Notes under the pieces: model-generated | Told to the model about the DNA's origin: nothing | Seen by the model: only the letters and a program-made list of their open reading frames with translations | Databases searched by the model: none | Part shown: piece after piece, positions 28,353-39,078 of the stretch | Numbering within the stretch: the first letter of the stretch is position 1 | How the letters are laid out: every line of letters starts with the position of its first letter | Program-made: the position numbers and the translations under genes | Assembly (NCBI GenBank): GCA_002363385.1 | Contig: DEVL01000003.1 | Coordinates: 248,505-312,504, forward strand | DNA: 64,000 nucleotides | Source of the DNA: Stenotrophomonas maltophilia | Lineage (GTDB): Bacteria > Pseudomonadota > Gammaproteobacteria > Xanthomonadales > Xanthomonadaceae | Direction of reading: 5' to 3'

Positions 28353-28386
28353 CGACCACCTCCGCAGCGGTCTGCGGTGCTCATCC

Positions 28387-31300
28387 TCACGCCTGCGGCT
28401 CCTGCACCGGGCCGTGGCCATGACGCAGCGCGCGCTGTTCGCGGCGCTGGCGCAGGCGCTCGGAGAAACGCTCCATGTACAGATAGATCACCGGCGTCGT
28501 GTACAGCGTGACCAGCTGCGAGAGCAGCAGGCCGCCGACGATGGCGATGCCCAGCGGGCGGCGCAGTTCCGAGCCGATGCCGGTGCCCAGCGCCAGTGGC
28601 AATGCACCGAGCATCGCGGCAGCGGTGGTCATCATGATCGGGCGGAAGCGCAGCAGGCACGCGCGACGGATCGCCTCATGCGCGTTCGCACCGGTGCGCC
28701 GGGCCTCGATTGCGAAGTCCACCATCATGATGCCGTTCTTCTTGACGATGCCGATCAGCAGCACGATGCCGACGATGCCGTCCACCGACAACGGCAGGCC
28801 GCACACCATCAGCGCCAGCAGCGCGCCTACGCCGGCCGGCGGCAGGGTGGAGATGATGGTGAAGGGGTGGATGTAGCTCTCATACAGCACGCCCAGCACG
28901 ATGTAGATCAGCACCAGCGAGGCCAGCAGCAGCCACACCACATCGGTCTGGCTGCCAGTGAACTCGGCGGCCTTGCCGATGAACTGCGCATGCACCTGCG
29001 AGGGCATGTCCAGGCCCGCCTTGGTCTCTTCGATCGCTTTGACCGCATCGGACAGGGAATAGCCCGGTGCGATGTTGAACGACACCGTGACCGCCGGCAG
29101 TTGCTGCTGGTGGCTGACCACCAGCGGGGTGCTGGTGACCTTGCTCTCGGCCAGGGCGGCCAGCGGGATGATGTTGCCGGCACCGACTGGAATGCCGGTG
29201 TTCTGCGCGCCGATGCCGGTGGCGGTGGAGGAGTTGGACGAGGTGACCTGGCCGAAGTTGGTGGCGTTGCTGCCGGTCAGCGCGCCCGCGCCATTGGAGG
29301 CTACCGCCAGCTGGTTCATCAGCGCGGTACTGGTGCGGAATTCCGGGGCCACTTCCAGCACCACGCGGTACTGGTTGAGCTCGGTGAAGATGGTGGAGAT
29401 CTGACGCTGGCCAAAGGCGTCGTACAGGGTGTCGTCGATGGTCTGCATCGGCACGCCGAGCACGCTGGCCTTGTCGCGGTCGATGGTCAGTTCGAGTGCG
29501 CGGCCCTGGTTGGACAGATTGTTGTCCACGTCGGCCAGCTCCGGGCGCTGGCGCAGCGCCTCGGTCAGGCGGGTGGCCTGCAGCGCGACCTGGGCGCTGT
29601 CCACGTCCGACAGCGAGTACTGATACTCGGTCGCGGCCACGCGGGTATCCAGGGTGACGTCCTGCACCGGCTTGAGGTACAGCGCCACGCCGGGGATGCC
29701 GGCCACGGCCTTCTGCAGACGCGGCAGGATCTCCTCGAGCCCATCGCGGTCGCCGCGCTCCTTGAGCACGATCGACAGCTGGCCCTGGTTGAGCGTGGGG
29801 TTCATGGTGCCCGCACCGATGAAGGCCGAGACACCGGTCACTGCCGGGTCGCTGCGCAGGGCGTCGGCCACCGCCTTGGTGCGCTGCTCCATCTGCGGGA
29901 AGGCGATGTTCTGGTCGGCCTGCACCACACCGGTGATCAGCCCCGTGTCCTGTTCGGGCAGCAGGCCTTTGGGGATCACCAGGTACAGCACCACAGTCAG
30001 CACCAGCGCGCCGGCGGCGACGGCCAGCGTCAGCGGCTGGTGGTCGAGCACCCAGTCCAGGCTGCGCTCGTACAGGCCTACGGTGCGCGACCACACGGTG
30101 GTCTTCCCTGCGGCGGCCGCCCGCTCGTGCGCGTCTTCGCCCTCGGGCAGCGCATCGGGCTTGAGCAGGTAGGCGCACATCATCGGGGTCAGCGTCAGCG
30201 AGATCAGCATCGACAGCGTCACCGCAATGCTCAGCACCCAGGCGAATTCATGGAACAGCCGGCCGGTGACGCCGGGCATCAGCAGCAGCGGCAGGAACAC
30301 CGCCACCAGCGAAATCGTCAGCGAGAGCACGGTGAAGCCGATCTGCTGCGCACCGATCTCGGCCGCTTCCGGCCCGCTCTTGCCCTGTTCGATGTAACGC
30401 ACGATGTTCTCGATCATCACGATCGCATCGTCGACCACGAAGCCGGTGGCCACCACCAGCGCCATCAGCGAGAGGTTGTCCAGCGACATGCCGGCAAACG
30501 CCATCACACCGAAGGTGCCGGCCAGTGACAGCGGCACCGCCACCGAGGGAATGATGGTCGCCCACAGGCGGCGCAGGAACACGAAGATCACCGCGACCAC
30601 CAGGCCGATGGTCAGGATCAGGGTGAACTGCACTTCATGCACCGAGGCCCGGATGGTCTCGGTGCGGTCGTTGAAAATTTCCAGATGCACGTCGGCCGGC
30701 AGCACGTTCTGCAGCTGCGGCAGCAGCGTGCGAATGCGCTCGACGGTCTGCACGATGTTGGCACCGGGCTGGCGGCGCACTTCCAGCAGCACCGCCGGCT
30801 TGCCATCGGCCCACGCGGCCAGCTGGTCGTTCTCCACGCCATCGACCACGTTGGCGACATCGGACAGGCGCACCGGGCGGCCGTTCTTGTAGCTGATGAT
30901 GGTGTCGCGATACTCGGCGGCGCTGGTCAGCTGGTCGTTGGTGCCGATCGAGTAGGACTGGGTCTTGCCGTTGAGCGAGCCCTTGGGCGCGTTGACGTTG
31001 GCCTGGGTGAGCGCGCTTCGCAGCTCTTCCAGGGTCAGGCCCATGTTGGACAGCTGCGCCGGGTTGACCTGGATGCGCACGGCCGGGCGCACGTTGCCGG
31101 CGATCGAGACCAGGCCCACGCCCTGCACCTGCGACAGGCGCTGGGCGAGGATGGAGTCGGCGTAATTGTTGACGTCGCGCAGCGGGCGCGTGTCGGAGGT
31201 GAGCTTGAGGGTGACGATGGCCGCGTCGGCCGGATTCACCCGGTTGTAGACCGGCTGGTAGGGCAGCGAGGAGGGCAGGGTGGCCTGGCGGATCGCGGCC

Positions 31301-31626
31301 TGCACATCCTGCGCGGCGATGTCGATATCGCGGTCCATCGAGAACTGCAGGATGATCGTGGACAGCCCTGCCGACGAATCGGAGGTCATGATCTCCAGCC
31401 CGGAAATCTGCCCGAACTGGCGCTCCAGCGGCGTGGTCACCAGCGACGCCATGGTGACCGCGTTGGCACCGGGATACTGCGTGGTCACCACCAGGCTCGG
31501 CGCATCGATCTCGGGCAGCGCCGACACCGGCAGCTGGCGGTAACCGAGGATGCCGAGCAGCAGCAGGCCCGCCATCAGCAGCGAGGTGGCGATCGGGCGG
31601 CGGATGAAAATCGTCGAAAAGCCCAC
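28387..31626 (-). CDS. smeJ: RND efflux transporter subunit, MdtB/MuxB-like (SmeJ type)
   Basis: 1079 aa. RND features: TM1 IRRPIATSLLMAGLLLLG, the proton-relay segment VATGFVVDDAIVMIENIVRY, and C-terminal GSELRRPLGIAIVGGLLLSQ. It differs from MdtB-type proteins by an approximately 35-residue Gly/Ser/Thr/Asn-rich insertion in the second periplasmic loop (around residue 780: NGAGALTGSNATNFGQ). In MdtBC-type pumps the two RND proteins form a mixed trimer, with one mainly moving protons and the other substrate. Starts at GTG 31626, 88 bases after smeI. Confidence 0.9.
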   Translation of the reverse strand: MGFSTIFIRRPIATSLLMAGLLLLGILGYRQLPVSALPEIDAPSLVVTTQYPGANAVTMASLVTTPLERQFGQISGLEIMTSDSSAGLSTIILQFSMDRDIDIAAQDVQAAIRQATLPSSLPYQPVYNRVNPADAAIVTLKLTSDTRPLRDVNNYADSILAQRLSQVQGVGLVSIAGNVRPAVRIQVNPAQLSNMGLTLEELRSALTQANVNAPKGSLNGKTQSYSIGTNDQLTSAAEYRDTIISYKNGRPVRLSDVANVVDGVENDQLAAWADGKPAVLLEVRRQPGANIVQTVERIRTLLPQLQNVLPADVHLEIFNDRTETIRASVHEVQFTLILTIGLVVAVIFVFLRRLWATIIPSVAVPLSLAGTFGVMAFAGMSLDNLSLMALVVATGFVVDDAIVMIENIVRYIEQGKSGPEAAEIGAQQIGFTVLSLTISLVAVFLPLLLMPGVTGRLFHEFAWVLSIAVTLSMLISLTLTPMMCAYLLKPDALPEGEDAHERAAAAGKTTVWSRTVGLYERSLDWVLDHQPLTLAVAAGALVLTVVLYLVIPKGLLPEQDTGLITGVVQADQNIAFPQMEQRTKAVADALRSDPAVTGVSAFIGAGTMNPTLNQGQLSIVLKERGDRDGLEEILPRLQKAVAGIPGVALYLKPVQDVTLDTRVAATEYQYSLSDVDSAQVALQATRLTEALRQRPELADVDNNLSNQGRALELTIDRDKASVLGVPMQTIDDTLYDAFGQRQISTIFTELNQYRVVLEVAPEFRTSTALMNQLAVASNGAGALTGSNATNFGQVTSSNSSTATGIGAQNTGIPVGAGNIIPLAALAESKVTSTPLVVSHQQQLPAVTVSFNIAPGYSLSDAVKAIEETKAGLDMPSQVHAQFIGKAAEFTGSQTDVVWLLLASLVLIYIVLGVLYESYIHPFTIISTLPPAGVGALLALMVCGLPLSVDGIVGIVLLIGIVKKNGIMMVDFAIEARRTGANAHEAIRRACLLRFRPIMMTTAAAMLGALPLALGTGIGSELRRPLGIAIVGGLLLSQLVTLYTTPVIYLYMERFSERLRQRREQRALRHGHGPVQEPQA

Positions 31627-31714
31627 GGGCGGGTCCTTGCTGGTGCGTCGTGCTGCGTTGGATCAGGCGAACGCCGGCATGTAAGCCGGCGTCAGGAACG
31701 TAGGGCGGGCGCGA

Positions 31715-32953
31715 TCAGCGCGGACCGCCACCGCGGCGTCCACCGCCACCCTGCTGCTGGGCGGCCTTGAGCTCGGCTTCGGTCGGTGCGGCCGGGGTTT
31801 CGCCCGGCTTGAGCGCGGTGACCTTGGCGCCCGGCTTGAGCCGGAACTGGCCTTCGCTCACCACGCGCTCGCCACTCTTCAGGCCCTCGGTGATCTGCAC
31901 CTGGCTGTCGCCGACTTCCACGCCGCTCTTGACCGTCTGCATGGCCACGGTGCTGTCCGGCTTGACGATATAGACGTACTCGCCGTCCGGCCCGCGCATC
32001 ACGGCCTGGGTCGGAATCACCACGCCGCCGGCGATGGTGCGCAGCTGCATGCGGACGTTGACGAACTGGCCCGGCCACAGCGAGTTGTCGGCGTTGTCGA
32101 ACAGCGCACGCGCGCGGAAGGTGCCGCTGTCGCTGCTGATCTGGTTGTCCACCACGTCCAGCTTTCCGCCGTCGGTAAGGACGTGCGCGTCGTTGCGGTC
32201 CAGGGCGGCGATGTCCACCGCGCCGGCAGCCTGGGCCTCTCGCACGGCCGGCAGCTGGCGCTCGGGCAGGTTGAACACGACATGGATCGGATGGATCTGG
32301 GTCAGCGTCACCAGCGCGGTGCCGGCGCTGACGATGTTGCCGGCGTCGACCGCGCGGATACCGGCGATGCCGGAGATCGGGGCGGTCACCCGGGTGTACT
32401 GCAGCTGCACCTGGGCGGCGCGCATGCTGGCCTCGTTGGCGGCCACGGCACTTTCGAACTGGGCCACCTGGTTGCGCTGGGTATCCAGATCGGTCTTGGC
32501 CACGTACTGCCGGTACTCGGCCGAATTGGAACGCTGGTAGTTGGAGCGGGCGGTGGCGAGCTGGGCCTGGTTCTGGCGCTTGGCTGCCGCAGCTTCGTCG
32601 TAACTGGCCTGCAGGGTGCGCGGGTCGATCTGCGCGAGCAGGTCGCCCTTCTTCACTTCCTGGCCTTCCTTGAAGTTCAGGCTGATCAGCTGCCCGCCGA
32701 CCTGCGGGCTCACCGTGACCGTGTTCATCGCCGCCACCGTCCCCAGCGCGCTGGCGTAGACCGGCACGTCCTGGCGGACCGCCTCGATCACCGTGACCGG
32801 CACCGGGCCTGCGTTGGCCGGGTCAGCGCCCTGGCGCCCTTCGGCTGCCGGGCCTGCCGCGTCCCCCTTCTTGCCACCCATCAGGCGCATACCCACGACG
32901 GCAATCACCAGCACTGCGACCACCAGCAGCACGATCTTCCAGAAACGCGACAT
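31715..32953 (-). CDS. smeI: RND periplasmic adaptor (membrane fusion) protein, MdtA-like (SmeI type)
   Basis: 412 aa. An N-terminal membrane anchor (FWKIVLLVVAVLVIAVVGM) without a lipobox is followed by a beta-barrel/lipoyl half-motif (GTVAAMNTVTVSPQVGGQL, KEGQEVKKGDLLAQIDPRTL), a helical hairpin (AKRQNQAQLATARSNYQRS), the returning lipoyl half (YTRVTAPISGIAG) and a membrane-proximal domain. The last approximately 20 residues are Gln/Gly/Arg-rich (QQQGGGGRRGGGPR). First gene of the efflux operon; no outer-membrane factor is encoded next to it, so TolC or another channel must be supplied from elsewhere. Confidence 0.92.
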   Translation of the reverse strand: MSRFWKIVLLVVAVLVIAVVGMRLMGGKKGDAAGPAAEGRQGADPANAGPVPVTVIEAVRQDVPVYASALGTVAAMNTVTVSPQVGGQLISLNFKEGQEVKKGDLLAQIDPRTLQASYDEAAAAKRQNQAQLATARSNYQRSNSAEYRQYVAKTDLDTQRNQVAQFESAVAANEASMRAAQVQLQYTRVTAPISGIAGIRAVDAGNIVSAGTALVTLTQIHPIHVVFNLPERQLPAVREAQAAGAVDIAALDRNDAHVLTDGGKLDVVDNQISSDSGTFRARALFDNADNSLWPGQFVNVRMQLRTIAGGVVIPTQAVMRGPDGEYVYIVKPDSTVAMQTVKSGVEVGDSQVQITEGLKSGERVVSEGQFRLKPGAKVTALKPGETPAAPTEAELKAAQQQGGGGRRGGGPR

Positions 32954-33183
32954 TCAATAACTCCCGAGGGCTGGCGGAGGGCGGGGGCGCCCGGTTGGCT
33001 AGGCGCAAAGCATACTCGTCGCCCGTGGCCTTTCATGCATGACGGATGGGACGGGCGATCAGACCGGATGTGACGGATGAGGTTCCATCCATGAACGTTC
33101 GCCGGGGCAGAAAGTTACAGCGCGACCGGCGCCGATGCCCTACATTCAGGTTCGACCGCCGTTCTGACCCGTGGAGACCTTCA

Positions 33184-34515
33184 ATGCCCCGTCTGTCGCT
33201 GTTGATGTCCGCCCTGCTGCTGGCCACCCCCGGCCTGGCTGCCGCCGCCCCCGCCGAACGCCCGGAAGTGGCCGCCGCCGCGACCCGCCTCAAGGCCCAG
33301 GTGATCGACTGGCGCCGCGACTTCCACCAGCACCCGGAGCTGTCCAACCGCGAGGAGCGCACCTCGGCCAAGGTGGCCGAGCGCCTGCGTGCGATGGGCC
33401 TGAAGCCGCAGACCGGTATCGCCCACCACGGCGTGGTGGCGATCATCAAGGGCGGCAAGCCCGGCCCACGGATCGCCCTGCGCGCGGACATGGATGCGCT
33501 GCCGGTCACCGAACAGACCGGGCTGCCGTTCGCCTCCAAGGCCACCAGCACTTACCGCGGCGAGACCGTCGGGGTGATGCATGCCTGCGGCCACGACGCC
33601 CACACCGCCACCCTGCTGGGCGTGGCCGATGCGCTGGTGAAGATGCGCGCGAACCTGCCCGGCGAAGTCATGCTGATCTTCCAGCCCGCCGAAGAGGGTG
33701 CGCCGCCGCCGGAAGAGGGCGGTGCGGCGCTGATGCTCAAGGAAGGGCTGTTCAAGGACTTCAAGCCCGAAGCCGTGTTCGGCCTGCATGTGTTCTCCAG
33801 CGTGCCGGCCGGCCAGATCGCGGTGCGTGGCGGCCCGCTGATGGCGGCGTCGGACCGGTTCGGGATCAAGGTGATCGGTCGCCAGACCCACGGCTCGGCG
33901 CCGTGGAACGGCGTGGACCCGATCGTGGCCACCGCCGACCTGGTCGGCACCGCGCAGACCATCGTCAGCCGCCGCGCCAACCTGTCCAAGCAGCCGGCGG
34001 TGGTGACCTTCGGCGCGATCAAGGGCGGCATCCGCTACAACATCATCCCCGATGAGGTGGAGATGGTGGGCACCATCCGCACTTTCGACGAGGGCATGCG
34101 CCAGCAGATCTTCGCCGATCTGCGCAATGTGGCCGAGCACACCGCCGCTGCACACGGGGCCAAGGCGGAAACCGAGATCTACGAGTCCGAGGGCAACCCG
34201 GCCACGGTCAACGATCCTGCACTGACCGCGCGCATGCTGCCGAGCCTTCAGGCCGTGGTGGGCGAGGGCAATGTGTATGAGCCGCCGCTGCAGATGGGCG
34301 CCGAGGACTTCTCGCTGTACGCCCAGCAGGTACCGGGCATGTTCTTCTTCGTGGGCTCCACCGGCGAGGGGATCGATCCGGCGACCGCGCCGGCCAACCA
34401 CTCGCCGAAGTTCCTGCTCGATGAGAAGGCGCTGGATGTAGGCCTGCGCGCGCTGCTGCAGGTGAGCCTGGATTATCTCAATGGGACGCCGGCTGCGGCG
34501 CCTGGCGCAGGCTGA
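33184..34515 (+). CDS. Exported M20-family amidohydrolase (peptidase-like)
   Basis: 443 aa. A signal peptide at residues 1-22 (LSLLMSALLLATPGLAAAAP) points to the periplasm. The M20D metal ligands are visible: IALRADMDALPVTE, HACGHDAHTATLLG (His/Asp) and FQPAEEGAPPPEEGG (Glu pair). Related enzymes hydrolyse N-acyl or amino-acid amides (hippurate, IAA-amino acid, N-acetyl amino acids). The substrate is open. An upstream frame to 33046 exists, but ATG 33184 gives the signal peptide, with GGAG before it. It is divergent from smeI. Confidence 0.9.
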   Translation: MPRLSLLMSALLLATPGLAAAAPAERPEVAAAATRLKAQVIDWRRDFHQHPELSNREERTSAKVAERLRAMGLKPQTGIAHHGVVAIIKGGKPGPRIALRADMDALPVTEQTGLPFASKATSTYRGETVGVMHACGHDAHTATLLGVADALVKMRANLPGEVMLIFQPAEEGAPPPEEGGAALMLKEGLFKDFKPEAVFGLHVFSSVPAGQIAVRGGPLMAASDRFGIKVIGRQTHGSAPWNGVDPIVATADLVGTAQTIVSRRANLSKQPAVVTFGAIKGGIRYNIIPDEVEMVGTIRTFDEGMRQQIFADLRNVAEHTAAAHGAKAETEIYESEGNPATVNDPALTARMLPSLQAVVGEGNVYEPPLQMGAEDFSLYAQQVPGMFFFVGSTGEGIDPATAPANHSPKFLLDEKALDVGLRALLQVSLDYLNGTPAAAPGAG

Positions 34516-34614
34516 CGTCAGACAACGGCTGGGACACGGAAGGTCCCGGCCGCTGGCCGGGTCCGTTCGTTTTCGCCGGCGGACGCCGCGCGCCTACCGG
34601 CGTAAAATGGGGGC

Positions 34615-35433
34615 ATGAATACCCCCCAGGACTCCAGCCTCGGTCGCGAGGTGGCTTACCCGTCGCAGTACGATCCCGGCCTGCTCTTCCCCATCCCGCG
34701 CCGTGGCGCCCGCGAGGAGATCGGCCTGGACGATGCGGCGTTGCCGTTCGTCGGCCATGACCGCTGGCAGGCCTATGAATTGAGCTGGCTGGACGGTCGC
34801 GGCAAACCGCGCGTGGCCGTGGCCACGGTCAGCGTGCCGTGCACCTCGCCGAACCTGATCGAATCCAAGTCGTTCAAGCTGTATCTCAACTCGCTCAACA
34901 GCACGCGCTTCGAAGATGACGCGGACGCACGCCTGTGCATCACCCGCGATCTGTCGGCCTGCGCCGGGGCGGTGGTGACGGTGGTATTCGGCGTGCCGGC
35001 GCTGGTGGAAGAGGCCGAGGGCGAGTCGCTGGACGAGCGCGAGGTGACCATTGAGCGCTACGGCCCGCCGGCCCCGGAGTTCCTGTTCGCCGATGCCGAT
35101 CAGCTCGTGACCGAAACGTTGAGTTCGGCGCTGCTCAAGTCCAACTGCCCGGTCACCGGCCAGCCGGACTGGGCCAGTGTCAGCGTGCGCTACCGCGGCC
35201 CGAAGATCGACCGCGACGGCCTGCTGAAATACCTGATCAGCTACCGCGAACACGCCGAGTTCCACGAGCAGTGCGTGGAGCGGATCTTCAGCGAGATCAC
35301 CCGGCGCTGCCAGCCGCAGTGGCTGGAAGTGGAAGCGCGCTACACCCGCCGCGGCGGGCTGGACATCAACCCGTGGCGGGCCAGCCCGGGCATCGCCGCC
35401 CCGGCGCGCACCGTCCGCGACCTTCGCCAGTAG
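34615..35433 (+). CDS. queF: NADPH-dependent 7-cyano-7-deazaguanine reductase (bimodular QueF)
   Basis: Reduces preQ0 to preQ1 in queuosine synthesis. 272 aa, the two-module (E. coli-type) form. The first tunnel-fold half carries the NADPH motif ESKSFKLYLNSLNST; the second carries the catalytic Cys in LLKSNCPVTGQPDW and the substrate Glu in HEQCVERIF (EFHEQ). It is a free-standing gene; the LysM gene follows about 95 bases later. Confidence 0.95.
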   Translation: MNTPQDSSLGREVAYPSQYDPGLLFPIPRRGAREEIGLDDAALPFVGHDRWQAYELSWLDGRGKPRVAVATVSVPCTSPNLIESKSFKLYLNSLNSTRFEDDADARLCITRDLSACAGAVVTVVFGVPALVEEAEGESLDEREVTIERYGPPAPEFLFADADQLVTETLSSALLKSNCPVTGQPDWASVSVRYRGPKIDRDGLLKYLISYREHAEFHEQCVERIFSEITRRCQPQWLEVEARYTRRGGLDINPWRASPGIAAPARTVRDLRQ

Positions 35434-35527
35434 GCGTTCCGCGCGTCTTCACATCCACGCCATGCCCCATTAACAAGGGCTGTGACACCGTGCCTCCCAT
35501 GTCGTCAATCAAGACGGGAGTGTATGG

Positions 35528-35821
35528 ATGAGTACCGATAAGAAAGTCGACTTTTCCGGTGTCAGCGCCAGCGTTGATACCACCGCGCAGAAAGTCGATC
35601 AGGTCGATTTCTCGGGCGTGACCGCCTCGGTGGATACCACCGCGGAGAAGGTCGGAGGCACCTACACGGTGCAGAAGGGCGATTCGCTCTCGAAGATCGC
35701 CAAGCAGGAACTGGGCGATGCCAATGCGTGGAAACGCATCTTCGAGGCCAACCGCGACGTGCTGGACGACCCGGACAAGATCCAGCCGGGCCAGACCCTG
35801 AAACTGCCGCCCAAAGCCTGA
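35528..35821 (+). CDS. Small LysM protein, Kbp-like LysM with duplicated N-terminal repeat
   Basis: 97 aa, no signal peptide, so probably cytoplasmic. Residues 45-97 are a LysM domain close to that of Kbp/YgaU (TYTVQKGDSLSKIAKQ, IFEANRDVLDDPDKIQPGQ), but the BON domain of Kbp is absent. Instead, residues 6-42 hold two near-identical copies of a 19-residue unit (KVDFSGVSASVDTTAQKVDQ and VDFSGVTASVDTTAEKV). The Kbp domain of E. coli binds potassium; whether this protein does is unknown. ATG 35528 follows GGGAG at 35516-35520. A lipoprotein gene follows 39 bases later. Confidence 0.8.
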   Translation: MSTDKKVDFSGVSASVDTTAQKVDQVDFSGVTASVDTTAEKVGGTYTVQKGDSLSKIAKQELGDANAWKRIFEANRDVLDDPDKIQPGQTLKLPPKA

Positions 35822-35860
35822 TCCGCTGCACTGCCCACCATCCAATAGGGAGCAACCTCC

Positions 35861-36364
35861 ATGAAGAAGTCGTCCATCAGTACTGCCGTTCTCGCCGCGC
35901 TTCTGGCCACCGTGGCCCTGGCCGGCTGCAAGAAGAAAGAAGACACCGCTGACAACAATGCGCAGCCGGCGGCGACCACCCCGGCCGCACCGGCGCCGAT
36001 GACCGAAGCCGCCCCGCAGCCGATGACCGCTGCGGCCGGGGTGAACGTTTCCAACGTGACTGTCGGCAAGACCGCTGCGGCGGACAAGACGGTTACTTCG
36101 GCTGCGTTGTTCGCGCCGAAGGACGACATCATCGTCTCGATCCGCACCGACGGCAGCGCCAACAATGCCAACGTGGCGGCGAAGCTGACCTTCCAGAACG
36201 GCCAGGTCGCCGGTGAGCAGAATCAGGTGGTCAATACCACCGGTGCCGAGACCACCAACATCTCCTTCAAGAATGCCAATGGCTGGCCGGCGGGCAAGTA
36301 CCGCGCGGAAGTCACGGTAGATGGTAAGGCGGCTGGATCGCCGCAGGAGTTTGAGGTCAAGTAA
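35861..36364 (+). CDS. Predicted outer-membrane or inner-membrane lipoprotein, unknown function
   Basis: 167 aa. The lipoprotein signal (MKKSSISTAVLAALLATVAL) ends in lipobox LAGC, with Cys22 the acylated residue; +2 Lys is compatible with outer-membrane sorting. A Pro/Ala/Thr-rich spacer (30-60) leads to a beta-rich domain (TVTSAALFAPKDDIIVSIRTD, NISFKNANGWPAGKYRAEVTVDG) resembling small Ig/CalX-like folds. GGGAG at 35849 precedes the ATG. It is followed by a strong terminator, closing a LysM-lipoprotein transcript. I do not recognise a named family. Confidence 0.75.
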   Translation: MKKSSISTAVLAALLATVALAGCKKKEDTADNNAQPAATTPAAPAPMTEAAPQPMTAAAGVNVSNVTVGKTAAADKTVTSAALFAPKDDIIVSIRTDGSANNANVAAKLTFQNGQVAGEQNQVVNTTGAETTNISFKNANGWPAGKYRAEVTVDGKAAGSPQEFEVK

Positions 36365-36404
36365 GCCTAGACGCCGACTCTCTCCCGGCAACAGGCTCAC
36401 GATG

Positions 36405-36432
36405 GACGCAGCCGCGAGGCTGCGTCTTTTTT
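36405..36432 (+). terminator. Terminator after the lipoprotein gene
   Basis: GACGCAGCC-GCGA-GGCTGCGTC followed by six T. The 237 bases from here to icd contain no recognisable gene or clear promoter. Confidence 0.9.
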
Positions 36433-36669
36433 ATGGGCGCTTGCCGGACCACAGCGTTCCAGTACGTTTGCGTATGGGGTGGCTTTGCTCCGGGGGGCTG
36501 AAAACGCGACAATGGAGGGGTTTCCCGCCGTGCGCGCCGTTGGTTGGCGCGGTCCCCGGGGAAAGTGCGGGCCAGGCTGTGCCAGGCCCTGCACGCGACA
36601 CGGTTGCACGCGGCCCGGCATTGCCGTCGGCCATCATTCACGAGATCTGCAAGAGAGCCCTGATCCCCC

Positions 36670-38895
<2,226 letters not shown>

Positions 38896-38930
38896 CGAAG
38901 CGGTCCCGCGCCTGCGGTGATCGAGGAAGA

Positions 38931-38956
38931 ACCCGCGCTTCGGCGCGGGTTTTTTT
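38931..38956 (+). terminator. Terminator after icd
   Basis: ACCCGCGC-TTCG-GCGCGGGT followed by T6, 36 bases after the icd stop. Confidence 0.9.
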
Positions 38957-39078
38957 GTGGGCGACCGCTGGGCAAGTGCCCAGTCGCTGCCGTATGGTGG
39001 CAACAGGTCCTGTGGAAGTGGATGCATGCACGGTCGCTGTTCCTGCCAGAACGTTCCATGCCCCATCGGCGGCACCGC

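Noticed and set aside
25218..30528. Very long plus-strand open frames (1097 and 743 codons) over the efflux operon
   Set aside because: They are antisense to smeK and smeJ, His/Arg/Gln-rich and without family features; the minus-strand RND proteins are unambiguous.
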